A stretch of 14,981 nt of DNA from positions 179,785-194,765 of the forward strand of contig MU646962.1 in assembly GCA_026770585.1 (NCBI GenBank). Direction: 5' to 3'. Made by a program: the position numbers and the translations under genes. This document shows positions 1-7,422 of the stretch, one piece after another (position 1 is the stretch's first letter; every line of letters begins with the position of its first letter). This DNA comes from Baffinella frigidus (taxonomy: Eukaryota > Cryptophyceae > Cryptomonadales > Baffinellaceae). The notes below the pieces were generated by a model. The model saw only the letters and a program-made list of their open reading frames with translations, did no database searches and had not been told where the DNA came from.

Positions 1-27
1 GGGGGGGGGGGGGGGGGGGGGGGGGGG
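1..27. repeat. Terminal poly-G run (27 G)
   Basis: The window opens with exactly 27 consecutive G, mirrored by exactly 27 C at 14955-14981. Read outward, both ends finish in poly-C on the outgoing strand. The equal length suggests an assembly boundary at a homopolymer k-mer, or library tailing, rather than a biological terminus. Confidence 0.95.
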
Positions 28-584
28 CGCTTGACGGCCTAGCAAGTAGATGAGACTGGGCAAAACAGCGCAATACCCTGCGCTGCTCCCAGTTCCAGAG
101 TGCACCCCAGGGGGGCGTGCGCCTATTAGGAACATTCTTCATTTGACTAGGGGGGGGAACGTGGAGGGCCTGCCTGAACAGGTTATTTGGACCTACCTGA
201 CAGGTCGGAAGCGCGATCCCTCATCGGGAGCGGCCCCTTGATGCAGATAAGGCGGTAGCTACCTGTCTTCTCCAGCTCGTGAGAAGGCAGTGGATAAAGT
301 GGCAAACCCGACCGAGGTTGTTGAAGGCACGGGCTGACACCGACAATTCTGTTTAAATCAACCGAAATAACGAAACCAGGGAAATGAACGCTAATGTGGA
401 CTGACCTTGGTGATCCCCCCTTATGGGTAGTGGCAGTCTCTTGGTCAGGAAGGTGCTGGTGTAGACCCCGAATGCCTTCCTAAACTCGCCTCAATTCTGC
501 GCCGTGCATTTCTCTTTCGAATAAAGTCAATAAGTGTCAATAAGTGACGGTTCAGGACCTAAAATGCTTTCTCTGCAGTCCTTT

Positions 585-700
585 CTACGGAAGGGCGTGT
601 CGTTGGGCTAGGTTGGGCGAATGCAAAACCTAAAGGACGTAAAGGACGGCTTCTACGGAAGGGCGTGTCGTTGGCATATGTTGGGCGAAATTTGAACCTT
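585..700 (-). repeat. Tandem copies of a dispersed repeat (68 bp period)
   Basis: The segment ctacggaagggcgtgtcgtt begins at 585 and again at 653, giving a 68 bp tandem period. The same sequence occurs in the opposite orientation in the 11.0-11.4 kb repeat, where caacgacacgcc and ttccgtagaa are readable, with the same flanking motif of a ctgcagagaaagcat type. It is therefore a dispersed family, of unknown class, not a local duplication. Confidence 0.75.
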
Positions 701-945
701 AAGGACCTGAAGGCACACGGGGCTGCAGCCCCGCATCCATCCAATCCATATTGTGGAGAGATTGTGGTCTTGCAAAATTCACATTGCGACGCTGGCCTGT
801 TTGCACTCCTTGTTTTCATGACCTCAGATTGAGAACTCCGACCACGGTACGAGCTCGTACTCGCCCGATTGAGGATGCGTGTACCCTTGAGCCGGTTTAT
901 GCTGCGATCCTCAGCACCGGGGGGCTTGATATGATCCGAAAGGAG

Positions 946-1020
946 GCAAGGTTTTTCTGCAGAACCAGTTGCAATGTCCGCCTACGTTGGGAGGTCGAAG
1001 AACCTCAAGGACCTACTCCA
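946..1020 (+). repeat. Dispersed repeat copy (ctgcagaaccagt family)
   Basis: This stretch shares ctgcagaaccagt, gtccgcctaYgttgggag and a cgaagaacct-aaggacct tail with 7917-7970. Related pieces appear reversed near 10970-11040. The copy at 7917-7970 lies in a 323 bp insertion, so the family is probably mobile or carried by a mobile element. Confidence 0.6.
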
Positions 1021-1147
1021 TACGATGTGCCCCCCTTTGACAGCAACTGAAGTGTCCGTTGCCAGAACGGTGCGGAGGAGCATATGAACCTTGCCTGCGG
1101 TGAAACTCCGCAACCCAACAAATCTACATTAGTATCTAGGCGCGTGC

Positions 1148-1441
1148 AGGGGTATCTGGGCTAGTTAAGAACTCATAACTTAAGAACACAGACCGGATGT
1201 GGCCCCGCCGTTTTTTTAATTTAGTGCCCAGGTTTGACTTAATCTTGCGTTTAGTCAACCCAGTGGTACTTATTTTAAATAACAGACACCGGCCGATGTC
1301 GGAGCACCCGTGTTCTTGTTATCTATTAAGTGACCAGTACAGGCTCATACGCCCTGCGGTAGGGCCCTAGAACCTGCCTAGGACGAATTAGGGTGACCAG
1401 TCACCCTGTGGGCACTTGAGGGATAGCCCAGATACCCTTGT
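1148..1441. mobile_element. Nested element inside the left inverted-repeat arm
   Basis: The ends are inverted copies of each other: ggggtatctgggcta at 1150-1164 and tagcccagataccct at 1424-1439. The insertion is absent from the corresponding place in the right arm near 2069, so it arrived after the 1047-2170 element formed. Its right third (1318-1426) is a copy of the foldback family also found at 2517-2625. Confidence 0.65.
1318..1426 (+). mobile_element. Foldback element copy 1 (ccctRcSgtaggg family)
   Basis: About 109 bp long, starting gttatctattaagtg and ending near cacttgaggga. It aligns along its whole length with the reverse complement of 2517-2625, including cgccct-gtaggg, gccctag, acctgcctagg and ttaggg blocks. 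No coding capacity. Confidence 0.65.
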
Positions 1442-1612
1442 ACACCTCGCGAGTGATGCAGGGTCGAATGGATCCTATGATTGGTGTTGCTGCATTGCCG
1501 GTCCTTTCGCCATTACCGCTGTCGATGTGGGTATAGGATCTAAGGACATGGACGCACAGTTATGAGGACGCCCAGGAAGATTAACTGAGGCCTCCGAAGT
1601 AGATTCGCTCAA

Positions 1613-1678
1613 GAGAGTTGACTGGAAACTCCGGTCCTTCTAAGATAGAGTTGACTGGTCACACCGGTCCTTCTAAGG
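1613..1678 (+). repeat. 33 bp tandem duplication
   Basis: Two adjacent copies of agagttgactgg followed by ccggtccttctaag, differing at a few central bases. Short minisatellite with no coding link. Confidence 0.8.
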
Positions 1679-2170
1679 TCACCGGATCCGCTTCAGTAAA
1701 CGCAAAGAAAGACAGGAGACTCCTTGTGACACGAGGGGCCTGTAGCGTTGAGAGATTTTGAGCCGCTAAGCTCCTGACACAGGATCACACGACACGAGAT
1801 GAGCAGGGAAGAAGTGCCGCCGTTCAAGGGGGGGATAGACGATCGTGGGGCCTGTAGCGTCCAGGGTCGAGCGAATTGGAACAGTTACACTGTAAAACAG
1901 TCAAGTCCACATTTTGGACTTGGCTTCCAGGTGAAAGTCCTTGAAACCTTTTAGGTTCCTCCTCTCTCGGCAGCGGTCATGGCTGTGGCGACAGAGCTTC
2001 TCCGTGCACAAAGTGTGAGTCAACAACTATACCTATACGATCCATTCGACCCTGCACCACCTGTGCGATGTACGCGCCTAGATACTGATGTAGATTTGGT
2101 GGGTTGCGGAGTTTCTCTACAGGCAAGGTTGATATGCTCCTCCGCACCGTCCTGACAACGGACACTTCAG

Positions 2171-2516
2171 CCGCTATCCGCCACCGCTCCCCAGATGCAG
2201 CTCTGGCAGGACGGCAAGGTCCAGGGTACCAGCCCACCATGTCCGACGCGTGATTCCCCACGGCAGAGGGGTGCGGAATGTCAGCCCCCGTCGACGCGGG
2301 GGTTCGCGAGGTGGAGGAGATTCCTTCGCGTGGGCAGATGGGTGGGGGCAGGCGCTGTGGGCATGCGGGGTCCTACAGTAGAGCTAGTCCTAGGTGCATA
2401 AGACCGCCCCAGGGGCGGGGCGTGTCCTTAATTTCGAGTAACCTCTGAACATGTCTCTGGGAACCTGAGAGAAGGCTCTTAGGTTCGTGTGTGCATGCAC
2501 TGCACTGCCGTGTACA
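2171..2516. other. Region with no recognisable gene
   Basis: GC-rich, with nothing recognisable. The frames at 1977-2261 and 2195-2401 show no domain. A palindromic gggtcctacagtag with gtcctagg near 2369-2394 belongs to the same loose palindrome family as the foldback elements. Confidence 0.5.
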
Positions 2517-2625
2517 GTTATGCCCCAAGTGACGGACGGGCGATTCATCGCCCTAACTCGCCCTAGGCAGGTCCTAGGGCCCCTACGGTAGGGCGCATGA
2601 ACCTACTCGCCACTTAAGGGATAAC
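2517..2625 (-). mobile_element. Foldback element copy 2
   Basis: 109 bp bounded by imperfect terminal inverted repeats, gttatgccccaagtg at the left and cacttaagggataac at the right. The core holds the palindromic blocks cctaggcaggtcctaggg and ccctacggtaggg. It is an inverted copy of 1318-1426, so this is a short MITE-like family. Confidence 0.7.
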
Positions 2626-2659
2626 GACGGCCGCGTGGGCATGTGAGGAGGAGGGCGTG

Positions 2660-2910
2660 GCGAGAAGGAGCGCGAGAGAGAGAGGGGGAGAGAGACAGAC
2701 AGACATGGAAAGGTGAGGTGAGTGAGTGATAGAGACAGAGAGAGAGAAGAGAGACAAACAGACAGACTACATGGAGGGAATTAGTGAGAGAGACATTTGA
2801 TGAATTTATAGCATACACATGAAACGAAAGACACGTGACCCTCCCCCATCGGGGACGTGGATTGGCGTGGACAGAGAGAGAGCGAGAGAGAGAGAGTGAG
2901 AGAGAGAGAC
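2660..2910 (+). repeat. GA-rich microsatellite tracts
   Basis: Irregular (GA)n and (GACA)n tracts at about 2664-2775 and again at 2868-2910. The second abuts the stop codon of the minus-strand FKBP gene, so it would form a CU-rich start of its 3' untranslated region. The open frames here are simply low-complexity sequence. Confidence 0.85.
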
Positions 2911-2915
2911 GGCAA

Positions 2916-5900
2916 TTATTTCTCGTTGATTTCGAGGAGCTCCTCCTCGGCGCCCGGGAAGATCTCGAACAGCACCTGTCATCAAGAGACCAACCTCAGT
3001 AACGTCATCCTTGACAAACCAACCTCAGTAACATCATCATTACCAAACCATCCTCAGCAACATCATCTTAACCAACCAACCTCAGCAACATCGTCATCAA
3101 CAAACCAACTTTAGTAACATCACAAGAGATTTACCCACGCCAGAAAATCCCTAGGAAAATATCAAACAGCACCTGCGCCGCGAAAAAAATCTCAGGGAAA
3201 CTATTCATTCCACGCAGCGGGCTACGAAGGGATTATCGGCCCGAACCGAACCACCTTTCCGTTACCTAGTCCGTAGGTACCCCCCTATGTCTCTACGGTA
3301 TTACCTACCGTAGGGGCTCGCTCTGGATGATCCTTTATGGGTTATTCACGAAATCTCTCTGTAGCCCGCTGTTTGGAAAGCCTTTCCTGCCAACGAAATT
3401 TACAACACAAGTGCATCATACTAGTAATAGTAAAGCATTTGAGTAGCAATTTTCGTTAACAGGAAAGGCATTAATTAATACATTCGTTGAGAGACAATGG
3501 TTGAGGAGGTCTCGGCAGATCGGGTGGTGCGCCCGTACACCTCCTGCCTGTTTCTGTCAGGTTTACCGTGAACCCCGTTACTAGACACGCCCACGTATTC
3601 CAGGGTGGGGTGGACCTCCATATCGATGGTGGCGCCACCGGGGATGCGGGCCTTGCCGGCAGACGGCTTCACGCCCTTCTCCCCGAACGCCACCGAAGGC
3701 GGCACCTGCGATCCGTTACAGTTTATTTATGGTGTCTGTATACGTATATGTGTGCGTTACATTTGTCTGTATACGTACATATGTGCGTTAGAGTTGTGTG
3801 TAGACGTATACGTAGGCCTGCGAGAGGAGGGAGTTGCTTTACCGAAGGCGGCACCTGCGCGAGGGGGGTAAAGGCGGGGTTTAATAAATTATCGCACATG
3901 AATGCGACGAGCCACAGGGCGAGGTGGCACGAGACGTCAGGGGTGGGAGCGTGTGTTGGAGTTGTCTGTATACGTATATGGAGTGTCGTGGTCGGAGTTC
4001 CCAGTCCTACCCCCCTGAGCACTTCCCACAGTGCGCTTCCTTGATGAGATTTGGTGGATGGCCATACAGCCACAGTCACGGTGTGCGGTGTTGATGCTGG
4101 GACGGCCGCAGTGGCGTCCCTCCCGAAGAAGCTGTGTGGAAGCAGGATCTACAGGGGTACCTCACTCATAAGAAATCGCGACCCGCTAGGACCCTACAGT
4201 AGGCCAATTCCTAGGGCCATATGGTGGTCCTTTGGGGGGGCAGTTTCTGATCAGCGAGGTACCCCTGTACAGGGCATGTGGTAGAGGGCAGGGTTTGATG
4301 TGCAGCGTGCAAGGGCCGAGGCTTCAAGGGTGGTCGCGTGAGCGTGCTCCTGCGGACATGCATTGCAAGTAACCCCTGTAGCATGGTGGTTGGCAATGTG
4401 GATGGCGATGCGAACAACCCCATGCACGCGTGATCAGGCAACCAACCCCATGCACGCGTGATCAGACAACCACGCCGGGGTCCGAAGTTGCTGCGCACAC
4501 AACTCGGGGCCTGCGGGTAGCAGGGACATCTTGGGGCGCAAATCGCCACTGCCGAGGCGGGTTTCAAACTGACATCTGCAGACTCAGGAAGTCTGCGTGG
4601 GAGGCTTCACGCCCACAACTTTTGAGAGCGTGGTACAACTTTTCAGAACGCGATGCAACTTTTGAGTGCGTGATACAACATTTGAGGGCAGGATGGTGGG
4701 GGCAAGGACCTTGAGCGCCCAGCGGTCCCCAACCACCATGTTCTGCACCGCCAGGTCCAAGCCCTGCCGTGCATCATGTCTTGGTCACGCATCGAAGGGC
4801 GTTTGGGGAATGAATGTTCCCACGGATAAGGCAGCAGAAAGTCGGCCCGATGAATGGGGCTGCTCGCATGCACGGTACAGGCGTCACTCGCGAACCAGGC
4901 CGCACACCTCCCTAGGGTCCTTACGCCTAGGGTCGTTACGGTACAGGCGCATCCCAGGGCGATCTCAAATTGATGGCCAACCTGGAAGAATAGCGGTCGT
5001 GCGATCACTGTAGCAGTAGCCTTGGTTCGGATTAAGGAGGTGGATCCAGTTGGAATCCCTGGTCATCTGCAGGGCCGGAGGGTTCTCGCCCGCGTCGAGT
5101 CTGGCTGACAGTAATGTACGATGTCTGCTGTACGGGTGGACACCCCAATTCCGAGATCGACCTAATTCCGGTGAAGGACAGCGTGGGATTTGGAAAAGAC
5201 GCCCCGGGGAAAAGACGCCGCCTCAAAAAGAAATTCAGATTTTGAACCCCATCGTCGGTCTTACCGTGATGATGGTATCGGTCCAATTTTTGGATTATGT
5301 GTGGGATGGCCAAATTCGCGAAAGTGACATTGATGATGTTGTCGGAACCCCCAAAATCCGGCATCAACCCAATCGCGGAGTAAACAGCGTAGGGATTGGG
5401 ATTTGAGACCTTGATGATGTTATCGGAGCCGACACGGTAGTAGTAGGAGTTGGCCGTCGCGAAAGTGTCGTCGAACGCCTTGCCGTTGTACGACGCCTGG
5501 GGCCAGCGGAGAGCAGTCACAAGTCAGTCAGTCAGTCAGTCACGGAGAGCAGTCACAAGTCAGTCAGTCAGTCAGTCAGTAAACCAATCAACCAACCAAC
5601 CGAACGTGTCGTGGAGCGTCATGCCGTTGTATGAGGCCTGCACCCAGGGGAGAGGGTTTAGGGGTAAGGGGTGAGGGTTAGGGGTTCAGGGTTTAGGGGT
5701 CAAGGTCTAGGGTTTCGGGTTTCAGGTTTCGGGTTTCGGGTTTCGGGTTTCGGGTTTTCAGACCTTGAAGCGGATGGCGACGAGGTCGCCGACCTTGGGC
5801 TTGGGGCCCGAGCCCTTCTTCAGCACCGAGTACTCCACACCCTGACCGTTCGTCAGCGGCTGCGAGCGTGTGAATATGTTAGCGTATGTAGCCCCCAGCC

Positions 5901-7189
5901 GCTTTTCACCGATTTTTTTGGAGAGGAGAACGACTGTTGACTAAAACGGTTGCTGATGTACCGGGAATGTAACTCAAAGGGGCAGGCTCAGTACCAGGAA
6001 ATTATCTGATTAGTCAACAGTCGTGGGACTGTTAAACATCTCTATCCCTCTCCCTTTCCCTCCCCCCCCCCCTCCCCCTCTCCTATTCCCTCTCCTTCTA
6101 TGTCGCCCTCTCTCTCTCCGACTCTCTCTCTCTCCCCCCCTCCCTCTCTGTCCCTCTCCCTCTCTCTCTGTCCCTCTCTGTCCCTCTCCCTCTCTGCCGT
6201 GTCTCCGCGTCAAACCCTGGTGCACAAGTCCACTGCCCCCCATGGATCCCACGCATTTTACTGCCCCGAATCTCTCTATCGACTGCTGCATGTGCAGGAC
6301 CAACAGCACTGCACACGCGATGTGTACCAGAACTTGCGGATCCGCGAACAAGACTTATCTTCATTGGAAAACTCCGCGGATGCAGGGTAATTAGCATGCG
6401 ACACTGGACTACGGTAGGCCCTAGCGATCCGGGGACTGCATCTCTTCGAGGACCCACACGGTCTACTGTAGTCCAATACCGCACACTGATGACGCCGAAT
6501 TCGAGGCGTGTTCCAATAGATCAGCAGGCCCTGCGGCGGCAGGCACAGAGCACTGAAAGTGCAATCCTCGGCACGCACCTGGAAAGTAAGGTCCGCTCCC
6601 TCGGCGAAGGCGGCGAGCGGCGACGCAGCCTGCCAAGGTGCGGAACAGTGTGAGGTCGCTCCTTCTGCCTCGCCGCTGGAGTCCAAGCCAGGGCTGCTGA
6701 GAGCACGGGAATGGCACCAACAGAGGGCAGGGGCAAAGGCCAAGCACCTGGGCCATGCGGGAGGGGAGGAGAGGTGCGGGAAACACCGGCGCGGGCCCTC
6801 GAAGACACGCGAGTCACTCGAATCGAGAGTGGGTGGGGGGGATCAGGGTGGGGCCGCACCCAGGCACCAGCGACGGCGAAAGCACCGAGCGCCTGAGGGA
6901 AGGAAGCGGGAGAACCATCAGCGCCACGCTCTACCTGAGTTAACTCAAGCGTGCGCAAGTCTGCGAGCGAACAAACTTGGGCAGCTGGCGCTGGAGAGGT
7001 GTGCCAGGGGAGGCGCACCTCGCGGCGCGACAGAGGGGCGGGCTGGGCGGCCATGACGATGGGGGTCGGGCAGGCGGCAGCGCGGAGCGAAGGGCGGAGC
7101 GCGGCGCCCGCGGCGGGGCCGACGACGAACGCGGCGCACTGGCCTGCGGAGGCGAGAAGCACCGCGGCGGAGAGGCTGATTCTGGCCAT
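2916..7189 (-). CDS. Thylakoid-lumen FKBP-type peptidyl-prolyl cis-trans isomerase (8 exons)
   Basis: Exons, 5' to 3' on the minus strand: 7189-7019, 6892-6860, 6629-6579, 5859-5764, 5496-5410, 4763-4710, 3705-3616, 2975-2916 (TAA). They give 213 residues; every exon length is a multiple of 3 and every intron is GT-AG, phase 0. Residues 1-20 look like an ER signal peptide (LSAAVLLASAGQCAA), with Phe21 opening a plastid transit peptide. Twin arginines (55-56, LSRREALGAFAV), a hydrophobic stretch and AFA (75-77) before Glu78 form a Tat thylakoid signal. Residues 86-213 are an FKBP domain: GVEYSVLKKGSG, VGDLVAIRF, SYNG, FDDTF, NIIKGLDLAVQNM, GDRW, AFGEKG, IPGGATIDME. Active-site equivalents Tyr120, Phe125, Asp126, Ile144, Ile145 and Phe171 are present; the usual Trp is Leu148. 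The start at 7189 was chosen because the signal peptide follows at once; an in-frame Met at 7246 adds 19 non-signal residues. Expected role: prolyl isomerase or chaperone in the lumen. The exons are seen; the joining is inferred, very likely correct because all phases and motifs fit. Confidence 0.92.
2989..3123 (+). repeat. 29 bp minisatellite in FKBP intron 7
   Basis: Copies begin near 2989, 3018, 3047, 3075 and 3104, with unit consensus accaacctcagYaacatcat plus a variable tail. It lies between FKBP exon 8 and a truncated exon 8 copy (3135-3172), so it fills the space created by that duplication. Confidence 0.85.
3135..3172 (-). pseudogene. Truncated duplicate of FKBP exon 8
   Basis: On the minus strand, a cag acceptor at 3175-3173 is followed by sequence reading VLFDIFLG, against VLFEIFPG at the start of the true exon 8 (2975). 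Similarity stops after about 25 bases, and a plausible donor, ggtaaatctc, follows near 3134. It lies upstream of the true exon in transcript order. It could be a decoy 3' splice site or pseudo-exon. Inclusion to the gtaaat donor (38 nt) would shift the reading frame. Confidence 0.75.
3263..3318. repeat. Short palindromic repeat (ctaccgtagg)
   Basis: In FKBP intron 7, ccgtaggtac and ctctacggtattacctaccgtagggg form imperfect hairpins. The core matches the cctacggtagg motif of the foldback elements at 1318-1426, 2517-2625, 4150-4271 and 10716-10755. Confidence 0.5.
3380..3469. mobile_element. 90 bp MITE-like foldback in FKBP intron 7
   Basis: Terminal inverted repeats gcctttcctgccaacgaaa (left) and tttcgttaacaggaaaggc (right) match over about 20 bases with two or three differences, around an AT-rich centre. 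It has no coding capacity. It is unlike the other foldbacks in sequence, so a separate family. Confidence 0.7.
3722..3815 (+). repeat. TA-rich minisatellite at the end of FKBP intron 6
   Basis: About three copies of a 30 bp unit containing gtctgtatacgtatatgtgtgcgtta, with a further piece at 3964-3983. It sits between the true exon 7 acceptor (3706) and the truncated exon 7 copy at 3843-3854. Confidence 0.8.
3843..3854 (-). pseudogene. Truncated duplicate of FKBP exon 7 start
   Basis: The 19 bases accgaaggcggcacctgcg at 3841-3859 repeat those at 3691-3709, which cover the cag acceptor and the first codons (VPPS) of exon 7. Here a donor-like gtaaag follows after 12 nt, so the copy is bounded by AG and GT in the same phase as the true exon. 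Whether it is ever spliced as a micro-exon cannot be seen. Confidence 0.75.
4150..4271. mobile_element. 122 bp MITE-like foldback in FKBP intron 6
   Basis: The ends are tacaggggtacctc and its exact inverse gaggtacccctgta, with similarity reaching about 27 bp inward (agaaaYtg). The centre contains ggaccctacagtagg and attcctagggcc, linking it to the cctacggtagg family. Confidence 0.8.
4414..4466 (+). repeat. 28 bp tandem duplication in FKBP intron 6
   Basis: caaccccatgcacgcgtgat followed by cagRcaac occurs twice in succession. No coding link. Confidence 0.75.
4611..4694 (+). repeat. About 21 bp minisatellite at the start of FKBP intron 6
   Basis: Four degenerate copies of acaacttttgagagcgtgat lie about 15 bases from the exon 6 donor (4709). 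Confidence 0.75.
5255..5360 (-). pseudogene. Degenerate duplicate of FKBP exon 5 in intron 5
   Basis: On the minus strand this reads GSDNIINVTFANLAIP and then LDRYHHHG, against DDTFATAN and VGSDNIIK in true exon 5 (5496-5410). The exon-end segment atcatcaa with its flank recurs near 5410, 5333 and 5256, a 77 bp spacing. This copy lies downstream of the real exon and has no clear acceptor. It is a decayed tandem duplication. Confidence 0.65.
5508..5580 (+). repeat. 36 bp tandem repeat with (AGTC)n in FKBP intron 4
   Basis: ggagagcagtcacaagtcag followed by agtc repeats occurs at 5508 and 5544. It separates the true exon 5 acceptor from a truncated exon 5 copy at 5602-5637. Confidence 0.85.
5602..5637 (-). 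pseudogene. Truncated duplicate of FKBP exon 5 start
   Basis: After a tgcag acceptor (5642-5638) the frame reads ASYNGMTLHDTF, against ASYNGKAFDDTF in true exon 5. It then runs into a gttggttgg sequence that could act as a donor. The rest of the exon, including the YYYRVG and NIIK motifs, is missing, so it cannot replace exon 5. The active-site Phe-Asp is changed to Leu-His. Confidence 0.8.
5646..5762 (-). repeat. Telomere-like repeats at the start of FKBP intron 4
   Basis: On the plus strand this reads gggtttcgggtttcaggttt, a variant of TTTAGGG. In the sense direction of the gene it is cccgaaaccc, and it begins within about seven bases of the exon 4 donor (gtctgaaaaccc). The orientation relative to the host gene is the same as in the MCM gene introns. 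Confidence 0.85.
5930..6024. mobile_element. 95 bp MITE-like foldback in FKBP intron 3
   Basis: A perfect 15 bp terminal inverted repeat: acgactgttgactaa at the left and ttagtcaacagtcgt at the right. No reading frame and no obvious target-site duplication. Confidence 0.85.
6034..6200 (+). repeat. CT-rich low-complexity tract in FKBP intron 3
   Basis: Irregular ctctcc and ccctctctgt repeats. They account for the open frames on both strands here, which are not genes. Confidence 0.9.
6399..6482. mobile_element. About 84 bp foldback element in FKBP intron 3
   Basis: Ends actggactacggtaggcc and ggtctactgtagtccaata are imperfect inverses (about 15 of 19). The tacggtagg motif again links it to the dispersed palindrome family. 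Confidence 0.65.
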
Positions 7190-7422
7190 GATTTCGGTGT
7201 TTCGGCCTTGGATGAGCAGCTCCACTTTAGACGTGATCGTGGTCAATCAAAAGTCAACTCAATGGCAGAGTTCCCGGAAATTGCGGAAAGTTGGTGAAAG
7301 TTGACGTTGCGACAGGTGGAGTTGACTTGTACGATTGACCCCCTTCCCAATCTACCTTAGCGATCCCAAATTGACCAGTATGGCACTGAAGCTCCATAAA
7401 CTCTGAAAAATGATTCCTCTTC
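7190..7422 (-). promoter_or_regulatory. Presumed 5' flank of the FKBP gene
   Basis: This is the 233 bp between the chosen FKBP start and the broken MCM copy, which points the other way. No TATA box was recognised. The motif gttgac recurs (7300, 7321) with cgattgacc and aattgacc nearby, which may be coincidental. Assignment as promoter is by position only. Confidence 0.35.

Larger units (their letters stand above)
28..1046. other. Region with no recognisable gene
   Basis: No reading frame here resembles a known protein, and no RNA gene was seen. The only structure is two pieces of dispersed repeat (585-700 and 946-1020), listed separately. A short direct repeat (gtcaataagt, twice) lies at about 527-546. 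The reading frames at 50-241 and 751-1050 show no domain-like sequence. Confidence 0.6.
1047..2170. mobile_element. About 1.1 kb element with long terminal inverted repeats
   Basis: The left arm (1047-1146, resuming at 1441-1490) reappears inverted at 2170-2020. Matching landmarks are ctgaagtgtccgttg, acggtgcggaggagcatat, aaactccgcaaccca, tctaggcgcgt and gcagggtcgaatggatc. The left arm is split by a nested insertion (1148-1441) that the right arm lacks. The inner part (1490-2020) contains no transposase-like frame, so this looks like a non-autonomous foldback or DNA-transposon relic. No clear target-site duplication was seen at the outer ends. Confidence 0.75.

Noticed and set aside
3475-3615. 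Extension of FKBP exon 7 to the stop at 3475.
   Set aside because: The FKBP C-terminus (VLFEIFPG) is in phase at 2975 after a donor at 3615. The extension has no family resemblance.
4643-5013. Overlapping 115-121 residue frames on both strands.
   Set aside because: The only coding signal is the 54 nt FKBP exon 6 (4763-4710), in a different minus frame.
6010-6484. Several open frames on both strands over the CT-rich tract.
   Set aside because: Low-complexity translation (Arg-Glu or Ser-Leu-Pro runs) inside FKBP intron 3.
6521-7246. A 241-residue open frame on minus taken as one exon.
   Set aside because: Only the first 57 residues from Met at 7189 plus an 11-residue piece are protein-like. 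The rest reads through introns; splicing gives a much better protein.
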